From: Armatimonadota bacterium
GTDB lineage: Bacteria > Armatimonadota > UBA5829 > DTJY01
Reading direction: 5' to 3'
Length of the DNA stretch: 64,000 nt
NCBI GenBank assembly: GCA_017993055.1
Contig: JAGONM010000001.1
Location: 62,001 to 126,000 of the forward strand
The notes below the pieces were generated by a model. That model worked only from the letters and a program-made list of their open reading frames with translations, did no database searches and was not told the origin of the DNA. The position numbers and the translations under genes are program-made. Each line of letters opens with the position of its first letter. Position 1 is the first letter of the stretch. Below are positions 8,630 through 17,420 of the stretch, one piece after another.

Positions 8630-9175
8630 ATGATAGCTAGAGAACAGGCTGAGAAGGCACGCGCGCGGACGAAGGAGTACCTCGACAGCGCAGGCATCGT
8701 TTTGCGCCCGGACGAGGCCGAGAGCATTGAGATAGCCGACTTCGGCCTGGCCGATCTCGAAAACACGGGCCTGGAGATAGTCGTCTACGTGAACACCGAC
8801 CGAGTCTGCGCCAAGGAACTCGTGATGTTCCCCCGCCAGACGTGCCCGGAGCACCGGCACCCGACGGTGGCCGGAGAGCCTGGCAAGGAGGAGACCTTTC
8901 GCTGCCGCTGGGGCACGGTGTACCTCTACCTGCCGGGGCCCGCAACATCCAATCCCTCAGCAACGCCGCCGGCGGGGCGGGAAGAATGGTACACGGTTCG
9001 CCGTGAGGTCGTCCTGAACCCGGGCGACCAGTACACCCTCCCACCCGACACGCTCCACTGGTTTCAGGCCGGCCCGGACGGCGCGGTTGTATCGGAGTTC
9101 TCGACTCGCAGCAGAGACGAGGCCGATATCTTCACTGACCCCGAGATTCAGCGCGCGCCAGAGATAGCTGAGTGA
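8630..9175 (+). CDS. Cupin sugar isomerase, D-lyxose ketol-isomerase-like
   Basis: The 181-residue single-domain cupin resembles D-lyxose ketol-isomerases of the COG3822 type, which interconvert D-lyxose and D-xylulose (or D-mannose and D-fructose). Predicted metal ligands are His75 and His77 (CPEHRHP), Glu88 (GKEETF) and His143 (PPDTLHWF), in family order. ATG 8630 follows a G-rich ribosome-binding site, and the extended frame upstream overlaps the promoter. The last bases overlap a GTG in the next frame. The sugar specificity is inferred from the family only. Confidence 0.75.
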   Translation: MIAREQAEKARARTKEYLDSAGIVLRPDEAESIEIADFGLADLENTGLEIVVYVNTDRVCAKELVMFPRQTCPEHRHPTVAGEPGKEETFRCRWGTVYLYLPGPATSNPSATPPAGREEWYTVRREVVLNPGDQYTLPPDTLHWFQAGPDGAVVSEFSTRSRDEADIFTDPEIQRAPEIAE

Positions 9176-9189
9176 CGGCAACATCGAAC

Positions 9190-10263
9190 ATGAACCACGC
9201 ATGCCTCGCATTGATCGCTCTTGTCTGCGGGATTGTCGGGGCGGTAGCACTCTCCGCCGCTCCAAAGGACCTCAAGGGACCCGTCGAGGAGGGCATCTGG
9301 ATTCGCCCGTCGAACGAGCAGCCTGCCGAGCCGATCATCGGCTTCAAGGACGGCATCCGGATCGGCCTTTGGCCGACAGGCGGCCCGCGGGGGCTGATCC
9401 GCATCTTCACGCCCTATGTATTCCCGGCCGGACAGCGCAGCCTGATCAACTTCATCGCCGTCGAGCCGATAGTCTCCGGAGGGCGCGGCTACTCCGAGAT
9501 GGAGAGAAGCGCGCTCGACGGCGTCCAGGGCAAGCGTTTCTGGTTCGCCGACGATCTCAGCAGACCACCGGCTCCCGCACAGCCCTGGGAGACTGTTCGA
9601 GGCAAGCTTGGGCGGTTCAGGGCCGAGGGCAAGGAGATCGAGACTCTCAGCATCGTGGTGGACATGGAGAAGCTCGACAACGGCGCGCATCCCAGGGTAA
9701 TGGTGACCTTCCGCGCCGATCGTCCGAATGAGATCGGCCTGCGGGTCTACTCGGCGAAAGACGGCGAACCGATGGAATCGTGCGTCCTGACAGCGACTAT
9801 GGGCAACTATTCCCGCGCGCGGAAACTCTGGCTCAGGGACGAGATCGTGGAGAGCAACAGGGTGTGGCCCGACTACGAGGGCCACGACTTCCTCGGCCAC
9901 GACCAGTACCGCAGCGACAGACTGCTCAGACTGACGGACGGAAGCCTGATCGCGGCCGTCACGCCAAACGAGAGCGACCTCGCGGCGGTGGAGGTGTCGC
10001 CCGGGTGGTGGGCCTTCAAGGGCAAGGTTGCGACTCAATACTGGAGGAAGTACCCAGGCGACGCCCAGCCCGATCTCCGCGTGAACGTAAACGGGCGCGC
10101 GAGGTATTACGGCACGAACACGCTTATCCCCGGCGGGGTGTCGTTCGAGAACTTCGAACTCATCGAGAGCTTCAAGCCGGGACTCGAGACCTGGTTCGGG
10201 GTGACCCTCAAGACCCCCAACGAGCTCGGATGGAAGACCGAGGCCAGGCACCGGCCCCAGTAG
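9190..10263 (+). CDS. Exported protein of unknown function
   Basis: I do not recognise the family. ATG 9190 gives a good signal peptide (about 23 residues ending SAAPKD); a GTG at 9172 overlapping the preceding stop is an alternative that adds six residues. The mature part (about 335 residues) is rich in beta-type and aromatic segments, such as SPGWWAFKGKVATQYWRKY and VNGRARYYGTNTLIPGGVSFENFELIE. That composition suggests a beta-sandwich carbohydrate-associated protein. It follows the cupin isomerase at almost no distance, so the two are likely cotranscribed. Function cannot be assigned. Confidence 0.8.
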   Translation: MNHACLALIALVCGIVGAVALSAAPKDLKGPVEEGIWIRPSNEQPAEPIIGFKDGIRIGLWPTGGPRGLIRIFTPYVFPAGQRSLINFIAVEPIVSGGRGYSEMERSALDGVQGKRFWFADDLSRPPAPAQPWETVRGKLGRFRAEGKEIETLSIVVDMEKLDNGAHPRVMVTFRADRPNEIGLRVYSAKDGEPMESCVLTATMGNYSRARKLWLRDEIVESNRVWPDYEGHDFLGHDQYRSDRLLRLTDGSLIAAVTPNESDLAAVEVSPGWWAFKGKVATQYWRKYPGDAQPDLRVNVNGRARYYGTNTLIPGGVSFENFELIESFKPGLETWFGVTLKTPNELGWKTEARHRPQ

Positions 10264-10298
10264 GCGAATAGACCTCTGAGACCAACGGGAGAGCAGAC

Positions 10299-10967
10299 AT
10301 GACCGTGCCGATGGAAGATCAGGCGGTCCCACCGGTCGAGTACCGACATGCTGCCCAAGGGGACCTGATCGCGGCCGCGGAGGTCTTCCTTTCCGCGTTT
10401 CCCCAGAGCGTGCAGCACTACGTCGGGCATGAGATCGGACCAGCGGTGGTCGCCGATGTACTGGCCATCGCCCTCGACTGCGAACCAGGCGGGTTCTTTG
10501 TAGCCGTCTTGAACGGTCGCGTGTCGGGGTACATATTCGCGCCGGCTGATTTTCCTGGCCTTGCCCGGACGGCCGTCCGGCACTGGCATCTTGCACGAAT
10601 GTTCGCGCGCTGGAGCAGCGGACGGTACGGAATCGGCCTCAGGCCGGTGCGCTTGGCCGTCTGGAACTGGCTGCACCTGTGGCGCGATTCGCGAGACCCG
10701 ACACTGCGAAGCGACGCGCGAATACTCTCCGTAGCCGTGGCCCCGGATGCCCAGGGCCGCGGGATAGGATCGGAACTCTTTCGGCTTGGTCTGGAGTATC
10801 TTGAGTCTCGAGGAGCCGCTCTGGTGAGGCTCGAGGTGCGGCCCGACAATCCCGCGGCCATACACGTTTACGAGAAACACGGATTCAAGGTCAAGGGGCG
10901 AACCAATGACACCCAAGGCGAATGGCTCATCATGGTCAGGGTTCACCAGAGCGGTCGCCGCGCGTAA
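10299..10967 (+). CDS. GNAT-family N-acetyltransferase
   Basis: The 222-residue product carries the GNAT acetyl-CoA site: LSVAVAPDAQGRGIGSELF (motif A, Q-G-R-G-I-G), followed by RLEVRPDNPAAIHVYEKHGF typical of RimI-like enzymes. An approximately 60-residue insert rich in Arg and Trp lies between the N-terminal fold and motif A. The start at ATG 10299 has GGGAGAG upstream. Its 3' end overlaps the next gene by 62 nt in another frame. The acceptor substrate is unknown. Confidence 0.85.
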   Translation: MTVPMEDQAVPPVEYRHAAQGDLIAAAEVFLSAFPQSVQHYVGHEIGPAVVADVLAIALDCEPGGFFVAVLNGRVSGYIFAPADFPGLARTAVRHWHLARMFARWSSGRYGIGLRPVRLAVWNWLHLWRDSRDPTLRSDARILSVAVAPDAQGRGIGSELFRLGLEYLESRGAALVRLEVRPDNPAAIHVYEKHGFKVKGRTNDTQGEWLIMVRVHQSGRRA

Positions 10968-12405
10968 GACGCTGTTCATCGGCGGACTCGCAGTCCTGCT
11001 CGCCATCGCCGTATTCGGCCGGAGCCACACAATCCGTCGTGCGCTCCATCGGCTCAACTTGCGAACATACACCCATTACAACGCCATGGCAAGACCGCAG
11101 GCGGGAGAGAAGATGCTCGTGTTCGCCCCGCACCCCGATGACGAGACGCTCGGGTGCGGAGGTTTGATCCAGCAGGCGGTGCAGGCCGGATCGAGTGTGA
11201 AGGTCGTCCTGATGACCAACGGGGAGTACCCCGAGATTGACGTGGTGTTGTTCGAGGAGACCGTCAGGTTCAGCAAGGCCGCTTTCGTTCGCCTCGGGGA
11301 GATGCGTAAGGAGGAAAGCCTGCGGGCGCTGAGCTGCCTGGGCCTGAGCCCCGACGACGTGACATTCCTGGGATACCCCAACTTCTACCTGAGCGATATG
11401 TGGCTTCCTGCTCACTGGCAGCCGCAGAATCCGATCCGGTCCGTTCGCACCCGGAGCACTCAGTCGCCGTATCCCGACTCAATGACGAAGAACACCGTCT
11501 ACTGCGGTCAGTCCGCTCTTCGAGACGTGGAGACCGTCCTGCTCAGAGAGAAACCGAACGCCGTATTCACTCTGCATCCCAACGACGTTCACCCCGACCA
11601 TTGGCCAACATACGCGCTCGTGCGCTATGCCTTGGAGGAATTGTCGGCCAGAGGCGACACATTCGCCAAACACGTCAGGCTCTACACTTATCTCATTCAC
11701 AGAGACTCTTGGCCGACGCCGCGGGGATTTCGTCCCGGATCGCCTCTGGAGCCGCCGTTCTCCCTGACGCTGGACGGTCAGACGGACTGGCGTGAACTTC
11801 CTCTCTCCGCGGAACAGACCGCGCTCAAGCACAAGGCGACGGGGATGTACCGGACCCAGGCGGGAACGATAGACCCTCTGCTGAGATCGTTTGCCCGGAC
11901 CAATGAGTTGTTCGGAGTCGTGCCGATCCTGACCTGGGAGAACGGGTCAGTCGTACCAAGCACGACGGTCATCGTGGATCCGCAGTCGGACCTCGTATCG
12001 AACACTGAGTACAAGCACGGCGACATCTCGCGCGTGTCGCTGGGAAGAAACGGTGACAGGATGACTGTAGAGGTCGCGACTCGCGGCACGGCCGCCGCGA
12101 CTACCGGCTATCACCTTTCTATTCACGCCGGAAGAGCGGATGAGTCCGACCGCGTCATCGCCGAGTACGACTGGCAGGGATCCGTAGCCAGTGGGCTCCT
12201 GTGCTCAGACGGAGATCTGAGGGTTATCAGTCCCGCCCAACTAACCGCCGATCTTTCCCAGAGCAGAAGCACGATCGAAGCGCCGTGGCCGATGAAGGAC
12301 CGCAAGCAGACATTCTTCATGATACGCGCATGGACGACCAGAGGGAAGCACGTCACCGACCAGACCGCGACCGCGACCTACCGGATAGCTGCTCTTGGAC
12401 GTTGA
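10906..12405 (+). CDS. Membrane-anchored PIG-L family deacetylase
   Basis: The 499-residue product has one N-terminal membrane segment (about residues 22-38), then a LmbE/PIG-L domain with the zinc motif PHPDDE (75-80) and LHPNDVHPDH near residue 224. The family removes N-acetyl groups from GlcNAc-type amino sugars. About 160 C-terminal residues after the catalytic domain are beta-rich and unassigned. The ATG at 10906 lies inside the GNAT gene and has AAGGGGCG eight bases upstream; no later start would keep the membrane anchor, so the 62-nt overlap appears real. The two neighbours may act on the same amino-sugar nitrogen, which is speculative. Confidence 0.85.
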   Translation: MTPKANGSSWSGFTRAVAARKTLFIGGLAVLLAIAVFGRSHTIRRALHRLNLRTYTHYNAMARPQAGEKMLVFAPHPDDETLGCGGLIQQAVQAGSSVKVVLMTNGEYPEIDVVLFEETVRFSKAAFVRLGEMRKEESLRALSCLGLSPDDVTFLGYPNFYLSDMWLPAHWQPQNPIRSVRTRSTQSPYPDSMTKNTVYCGQSALRDVETVLLREKPNAVFTLHPNDVHPDHWPTYALVRYALEELSARGDTFAKHVRLYTYLIHRDSWPTPRGFRPGSPLEPPFSLTLDGQTDWRELPLSAEQTALKHKATGMYRTQAGTIDPLLRSFARTNELFGVVPILTWENGSVVPSTTVIVDPQSDLVSNTEYKHGDISRVSLGRNGDRMTVEVATRGTAAATTGYHLSIHAGRADESDRVIAEYDWQGSVASGLLCSDGDLRVISPAQLTADLSQSRSTIEAPWPMKDRKQTFFMIRAWTTRGKHVTDQTATATYRIAALGR

Positions 12406-12486
12406 GACCGATCCGGGTCTTCATCCCTTCCACGAACTGCGGCCGGGCCGAAATCAGACTCCCAGTGGCCCCAAGCTCGCGCTGAC

Positions 12487-13362
12487 TCAGTAGCCCCGCG
12501 GGGAATGCAGACCCTCGTACATCTCGTCCGCGGTCTGGAACTTGAAACCCCGCTCCTGAAGCGACTCGATGATCTGGGGCAGAACGTCCACCGTCTGCTG
12601 CACACCGTCGTGGAGCAGTATTATGCCGCCATCGCTGACTCGATTCAATACTCGCTGATCGATCAACTTCTCTCCAGGGCTTGCGTAGTCGCCAGGGTCA
12701 TCGGTCCACAGCACCGTGATCAGACCCGCGTCCGCGGCGGCCGTGATCACGTCGGAGTCATAGTCGCCGCCCGGGGGTCTGCAGTACTTCATATCCTTCC
12801 GGATCACCGACTTCACTGCGGCGTTGCAGGCCTTCCACTCCAGTGCAATCTCGTCCAGAGGAACGCGATTCAGGTTGACGTGATGGTAAGTGTGGTTGGC
12901 CACAAGGTTGCCGTCGGCATCTTCCGCGCGCACCATATCCGGATACTGCTCCACCATCTTCCCGATGACGAAGAACGTCGCCCTGACCTTGTACTTCTTG
13001 AGAATGGCGAGCAGCTTCGGTGTATACTCAGGGTGCGGTCCGTCGTCGAATGTAAGCGCAACGGCTTTGATCCTCGGATTACCGCGGAGCAGAGTGGCGT
13101 AGAGCTCGCCCTTCCTGAGTTCTCGCGCGTTCTGTGCCTTCAACTCCTCCGGCGACTTGTAGTATTCCTTCTGAGCGCGCGCCCAGAACTTCTCGACGCG
13201 GGCCGAGTTGTCAGGAGTTACGCCTGCCATCATGCGCTGCGCATTCGTCTCCGCACCGGCTCTTGCCGCAGTGATCTTGCGGTACAGCCGCCCCCCTGAT
13301 GTGTAGGCAAGCATCAATACTATGACGGCTGCCGCCGCCACCAGGAATGTAATCTTCTTCAA
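12487..13362 (-). CDS. Membrane-anchored polysaccharide deacetylase (NodB domain)
   Basis: Start chosen at TTG 13362, which has GAGGAG upstream and gives Met-Lys-Lys followed by a membrane anchor (residues 5-20). The longer frame to 13551 runs into the next gene. The 291-residue product is a CE4 deacetylase with TFDDGPH (104-110), metal-ligand candidates Asp107, His157 and His161 (NHTYHH), RPPGGDYD, and C-terminal ILLHDG. These enzymes deacetylate peptidoglycan or extracellular N-acetyl-glycans. It is convergent with the PIG-L gene, with 81 nt between them and no clear terminator. Confidence 0.88.
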   Translation of the reverse strand: MKKITFLVAAAAVIVLMLAYTSGGRLYRKITAARAGAETNAQRMMAGVTPDNSARVEKFWARAQKEYYKSPEELKAQNARELRKGELYATLLRGNPRIKAVALTFDDGPHPEYTPKLLAILKKYKVRATFFVIGKMVEQYPDMVRAEDADGNLVANHTYHHVNLNRVPLDEIALEWKACNAAVKSVIRKDMKYCRPPGGDYDSDVITAAADAGLITVLWTDDPGDYASPGEKLIDQRVLNRVSDGGIILLHDGVQQTVDVLPQIIESLQERGFKFQTADEMYEGLHSPRGY

Positions 13363-13430
13363 TGTAATGCTCCTCGTTCGATAAGCGAGAGAGGTGGGAG
13401 CATCGGTCTCCCGCACCCGTGCTCTCCCAT

Positions 13431-14846
13431 CTAGGTCCGCCAGAACACCTTCAGCCGGGTAAACACGCTCACGACGATCGCCAGCACGATCGTCAGCAGC
13501 ACACCGTAGACAGCGCCGAGCCACGGGGTGTTCAGGATGCCCGTGAGCCACTTGGCGAGGCCCGTGAGCGCGAAGACCGAGAGGATGAAGTTACCCTCGC
13601 CCGCATAGGCGATCATCGGGTTCTGGCCGTTGTCTATCAGGAGTTGGAGCGCCCGCCTCCTTCGGAAGGCGTCCGTGATGACGGTGAAGCCGATCAGCAG
13701 AAAGACCGCCAGCCCACTCGTGACGAAGTAGTAGCTCATCGTCGCGCTGTCCTTCTTGATGCCTCCCTCGTACGGCTCAAGAACCAGCCCGAGAACGAGC
13801 CAGTAGACGCCCCATCCGAAGAGGTCTCTCATCAGCGTCTCAGTCGAGTTGTTGGGCTTCCGAAGCAACGCGAATCCGAGCACGCACATGACGGCGTCGG
13901 CGGACACCGTCTGCCACGTCAGACGCGCAAACAGGCCGACGACAGTCGTCGCGAGCAGACCCAGCATCAGCCCGACGATGCCGATCAGCCGGACCGTCGT
14001 CCAGGGCTTGTCTTTCTTCCTCTCCGGGGATGCCATCCACTGCAAAATCATGTCGCCGGCAACCGTCCCGGGGATGACGATCAACAGGTACTTGAGGAAA
14101 CTCCAAGCGAAGGCCCAGGGGAGCGGCGAGGCGTTGTACCAGCCGGTCCATGAGCCGTCCACGCCCGCCGAGAGCCTGAAGGCGACCAAAACACCCATCA
14201 CGCCGAGACGCAGTGGAAGGTTCTTCCTCGTCGCTAGCCAGACGAACGAACCGAACACCGCAACTACTGCCAGGACTCGGATGATTATGTCGCTCCGCTC
14301 GAGCGAGAAGCCGGTCCCATCAGGGTAGCGGATTAGCCACATAAGCGCGATGGCTCCGCCCCAACCCGCGAGCCTTATACCCCAGCGGGCCCACCACTTC
14401 CACCCACTCGGCAGCCGCGTCAGCACAGGAAAGAGCAGAGCGAATCCCAGCAGTGCCAGCAGCCAGGTCCGCGCCGTAGGATTCGGGTTCAAGGTATAGG
14501 GACGGACGTGCTCGATGTAGACAGCGAACCCCATCAGCAGCGCGCCCCTAACGAGGACCTGCTTGATCACACCCCAGAGCGACTCGCCCTTCTCGACGCG
14601 CCGGGAGAGCGCGAGCGGGATCGCCGCGCCCATTGCGAACAGAAAGAAGGGGAACACCAGGTCTACCCACGTTATTCCGGGCAGGTTCGGGTTGAAGACG
14701 TGGTCGGGCGGGGGTACCTGTGCGTGGTACATCCACCTCGGCAGGACGCCGAACGGGATGACCCCGGACAGCACCATGGTAAGTATCGCAAACCCTCGAA
14801 GGGCGTCGAGTGCGTATGCGCGCTTGTCGGCAGATTGTGCGGGCAT
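13431..14846 (-). CDS. DUF5009 / HGSNAT-like multi-spanning acyltransferase
   Basis: The 471-residue integral membrane protein has about 11-12 hydrophobic segments. The N-terminal RAYALDALRGFAILTMVLSG and the following WVDLVFPFFLFAMGAAIPLAL match DUF5009 / COG4299 proteins related to heparan-alpha-glucosaminide N-acetyltransferase. Those move an acetyl group across the membrane to a sugar amine. A GGAGG site precedes ATG 14846. It lies 68 nt upstream of the polysaccharide deacetylase on the same strand, so the pair may control acetylation of a surface glycan (inference). Confidence 0.8.
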   Translation of the reverse strand: MPAQSADKRAYALDALRGFAILTMVLSGVIPFGVLPRWMYHAQVPPPDHVFNPNLPGITWVDLVFPFFLFAMGAAIPLALSRRVEKGESLWGVIKQVLVRGALLMGFAVYIEHVRPYTLNPNPTARTWLLALLGFALLFPVLTRLPSGWKWWARWGIRLAGWGGAIALMWLIRYPDGTGFSLERSDIIIRVLAVVAVFGSFVWLATRKNLPLRLGVMGVLVAFRLSAGVDGSWTGWYNASPLPWAFAWSFLKYLLIVIPGTVAGDMILQWMASPERKKDKPWTTVRLIGIVGLMLGLLATTVVGLFARLTWQTVSADAVMCVLGFALLRKPNNSTETLMRDLFGWGVYWLVLGLVLEPYEGGIKKDSATMSYYFVTSGLAVFLLIGFTVITDAFRRRRALQLLIDNGQNPMIAYAGEGNFILSVFALTGLAKWLTGILNTPWLGAVYGVLLTIVLAIVVSVFTRLKVFWRT

Positions 14847-15002
14847 GGTGTACCTCCGGCATGAAAGGATGGAGTGACTGCAACCCCAGTTTCGACACTC
14901 TACCGATCCAATACTACGTTTCCTGCTACCTATCCTGTTGCCGAATCGCCGCCGAGGTCACGACAGACCCGGCATCCGAACCCAAGTCGCTCCCGTCCCG
15001 GG

Positions 15003-16253
15003 CTACTCCTCCACATTCAGCCCCATCTCGACCTTGCCCTTGGAGTTGTTCTCGATGTTCATCCCGCCTCGGAAGCGGCTGCCCATGATGACCGTCGCCT
15101 TCGACTCCGTGCCGAGGACGATGTGCTTCTTCGCCTCCATGAAGTCGCAGCCGTTCACCGTCAGGCCGTTCCCGTTAGCCATGATCGCCGGGCTCCCCTT
15201 CCCCGCCTGGTCCCACGAGGCGAAGTGGCACTGGTTGAAGAAGACGTGGCCGCTGCCCCTGATGTCCGCCTGAGTGGTCGTGGTCGGGATCGCCCAGAAT
15301 CCGCAGTTCGAGAACTTCACAGGACCGGTGTTCGTCTCCTTGACCTCGATGCCGGCCATGAACTGGCAGTTGGTGAACACGACACCCGCGTGGCCCTGGG
15401 TGTTCTCGACCAGAACGGCGGTCGGGCCGATGTCCGCGCCGGCGGTGTTGATGATCACGTTCCCCGGGCCGTGTCCGAAGTCGCCGAACTGGAAGCCGAC
15501 CTTGTACCAGATGGCGAAGCAGTTGTTCACGTACTCCCAGTCGGTGCGCCCGAAGATGAACGCGGTCGCCTGCCTTTCGAGGAACGCCTGCATCTCCGAG
15601 TCGGCCTTCCAGAACGGCCAGAGGTGGACGTCCTCGATGCGCCCGATGTCGTAGCACTGATCGACGAAGATGCCCTTGTGGAGCGGATGAGCCCAGACCT
15701 CGCGGATGAAGTGCCGCCCGCAGGGATGGGTGCCGAAGTCTATCGCCATCCAGGGGTTCACGAGCAGGCATTCCCTTACCGCGCAGTCGTCGCCCTGGCC
15801 TCGGATGCACCAGGGATACGGCACGATCTTCGCCTTGTCCTGCTCCGGGTAGAAGATGGTCAGCCCCTTGAGCGTCGAGTTCGTGTGCAGGAAGATGAAC
15901 GGCGTGCCGTCCGGGTTGCCCTTGCCCTCGACCGCGAGCAGCGTGCTGCCCTTCATCTGCGCGCCTGTGGGAGGAGCGGTGAAGACGCCCTGGAGCGTGA
16001 CGTGCTCGGGGATGCTGAGGTGCGTCTTGATCAAGTAGTTTCCGGTCGGGACGAAGACGATCCCGCCGCCGTCCTTCGATGCGGCGTCGAGCGCCTTCTG
16101 GACCGCTGATGTGTCGTCGGTCGTTCCGTCACCCTTCGCCCCGAACCTGGTGACGGAGTACGCGCCCTTCTCTCCTACCGGCGGCGTCTCGGCGCTCGCG
16201 GGGATGACGGCGATGAGCAGGATCATGAGGATCAGAATAGCATGTTGAGACAT
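15003..16253 (-). CDS. Secreted pectate-lyase-like right-handed beta-helix protein
   Basis: The 416-residue product has a signal peptide (about 1-21) and the N-terminal signature of the Pectate_lyase_3 family, TRFGAKGDGTTDDTSAVQKAL, followed by repeated short beta-strand turns typical of a parallel beta-helix over the rest of the protein. Such proteins bind or cleave acidic polysaccharides. The catalytic residues are not obvious by eye, so enzymatic activity is unproven. A good promoter lies 31 nt upstream and a GGAGG site precedes the ATG. Confidence 0.82.
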   Translation of the reverse strand: MSQHAILILMILLIAVIPASAETPPVGEKGAYSVTRFGAKGDGTTDDTSAVQKALDAASKDGGGIVFVPTGNYLIKTHLSIPEHVTLQGVFTAPPTGAQMKGSTLLAVEGKGNPDGTPFIFLHTNSTLKGLTIFYPEQDKAKIVPYPWCIRGQGDDCAVRECLLVNPWMAIDFGTHPCGRHFIREVWAHPLHKGIFVDQCYDIGRIEDVHLWPFWKADSEMQAFLERQATAFIFGRTDWEYVNNCFAIWYKVGFQFGDFGHGPGNVIINTAGADIGPTAVLVENTQGHAGVVFTNCQFMAGIEVKETNTGPVKFSNCGFWAIPTTTTQADIRGSGHVFFNQCHFASWDQAGKGSPAIMANGNGLTVNGCDFMEAKKHIVLGTESKATVIMGSRFRGGMNIENNSKGKVEMGLNVEE

Positions 16254-16283
16254 GATTGACCTCCGGGAGGTTGGTTTGTGGAC

Positions 16284-16312
16284 AGGATAGTGAGCGCACG
16301 GGATTATGTCAA
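16284..16312 (-). promoter_or_regulatory. Sigma-70 promoter of the beta-helix gene
   Basis: On the minus strand, TTGACA (16312-16307), 17 bases, TATCCT (16289-16284). The predicted start near 16277 leaves a leader of about 24 nt. Confidence 0.65.
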
Positions 16313-16381
16313 TGGGCCGGCTTGCGAGGGAACTGCGAATACGGTTACTATGCGCTGGAATTGATCGGCAGGGAGGCAGTC

Positions 16382-16594
16382 TTGGAGCGCAAGGCGGTTC
16401 GTTCGACTAGTATAATCTCGGTGGGATACGATGCGAAGGCGAAGGTGCTGGAGATCGAGTTCGGAAGCGGTGGCGTCTACCAATACTCAGGCGTCCCCGA
16501 GGCCAGGTACAAGAGCCTGATGAAGGCGTCGGCGATCGGAAGCTACTTTCACCGCGACATCAAGCCGTGGTACGCATGCCGGAAGGTTCTCTGA
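16382..16594 (+). CDS. KTSC-domain small protein
   Basis: The 70-residue product is a stand-alone KTSC domain, recognised from VLEIEFGSGGVYQYSGVP and the ending SAIGSYFHRDIKPWYACRKV. KTSC is otherwise found at the C-terminus of some lysyl-tRNA synthetases; the role of the free domain is unknown. TTG 16382 is chosen because GGGAGG lies seven bases upstream and the domain begins here. The frame continues further upstream but there overlaps the promoter of the opposite gene. The stop codon forms part of the long inverted repeat shared with purQ. Confidence 0.75.
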   Translation: MERKAVRSTSIISVGYDAKAKVLEIEFGSGGVYQYSGVPEARYKSLMKASAIGSYFHRDIKPWYACRKVL

Positions 16595-16666
16595 ATCGCT
16601 GATACGCTGAAGGGATGAAGCGCTGGGAAGAGCTCTCTTTGAGTATTTCAGCGCCTCAGCGATTCA
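16592..16666. terminator. Long inverted repeat joining two convergent stop codons
   Basis: An 11-bp perfect outer stem (16592-16602 with 16656-16666) and a 7-bp inner stem (16605-16611 with 16647-16653) form a hairpin covering the stop of the KTSC gene and the stop of purQ. It probably terminates both transcripts. There is no long U tract. Confidence 0.6.
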
Positions 16667-17420
16667 AGTACCTCGCCAGGTTCTTGAAGAGCTCCATGCC
16701 GTCGCAGGAGCCGTGCCAGTCGAGGGAGGCGCGCTCGGGATGCGGCATCATGCCGAAGATCAGGCCGGTGGAGTCGCAGATGCCGGTGATCCCGCCGGGA
16801 GTGCCGCCGGGGTTCGCCGGGTACTCCTCGGTCGGCTTGCCCTCCTTCGCGTAACAGAGCGCCGCGCGGAACGACTTGCCATCGTCGCGGAACAATCGAC
16901 CCTCACCATGCGCGACCGGCATGCGGAGGATTCGCCCCTCGAGGCCCTTCGTCCAGATGCTGTCGGCGTCGGTGACGACGAGTTCGACCCAGCGGCTCTC
17001 GAAACGCGCGGATCGGTTCTGCAGCAATGCGGCGGTCCGATGGCCGACGGTCCGGTCGGGAAGCAGCCCGGCCTCGACGATGATCTGGAATCCGTTGCAT
17101 ATCCCGAGGATCGGCTTGCCGGTTTCGACGAGTTCGTTGAGCTGGTCGGTCAGGCGCGCAGTGAGATGCACTCCGAAGACGCGGCCCGCGCCGAGGTGGT
17201 CGCCCCACGAGAATCCGCCGGGCACAATCATCGCCTGGTAGTCGGTAAGCTTGTCCTCGGCCTGGAGAACGGTCTCGAGGTTGACGATCTTCGCATCGAG
17301 GCCGGCGGCCTCGACCGCGAACGCCGCTTCCTCGTGGCAGTTGATGCCCGGCCCGTACAAGACGGCAACGACCGGTTTCCCATTTCGAATTTCGGACTTC
17401 GTGCTTCGAATTTCGTTCAC
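16656..17420 (-). CDS. purQ: Phosphoribosylformylglycinamidine synthase, glutaminase subunit
   Basis: The 254-residue class I glutamine amidotransferase releases ammonia from glutamine for FGAM synthesis, step four of purine biosynthesis, working with PurS and PurL. The catalytic triad is visible: Cys108 (GICNGFQ), His227 and Glu229 (MMPHPER). The start overlaps the purL stop in ATGA. The first 14 residues are encoded by a heptanucleotide array, not by family sequence, which begins at about KPVVAVL; no alternative start codon exists after the array. It is cotranscribed with purL. Confidence 0.93.
   Translation of the reverse strand: MNEIRSTKSEIRNGKPVVAVLYGPGINCHEEAAFAVEAAGLDAKIVNLETVLQAEDKLTDYQAMIVPGGFSWGDHLGAGRVFGVHLTARLTDQLNELVETGKPILGICNGFQIIVEAGLLPDRTVGHRTAALLQNRSARFESRWVELVVTDADSIWTKGLEGRILRMPVAHGEGRLFRDDGKSFRAALCYAKEGKPTEEYPANPGGTPGGITGICDSTGLIFGMMPHPERASLDWHGSCDGMELFKNLARYLNR
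17381..17415. repeat. Heptanucleotide-period array, five units, inside the 5' end of purQ
   Basis: Five consecutive 7-base units, each ending in TTCG (consensus NNYTTCG on the plus strand), run from 17381 to 17415. They encode the extra N-terminal residues of PurQ. The same unit type recurs near 43785-43901. Confidence 0.75.

Noticed and set aside
9148-10596. 482-codon open frame on the minus strand
   Set aside because: It lies opposite two real genes, has no recognisable domain, and its composition (Arg, Pro, Ala, repeated charged runs) is that of an antisense shadow in GC-rich DNA. The 627-codon frame at 32447-34330 (+) is the same case opposite RNase E/G.
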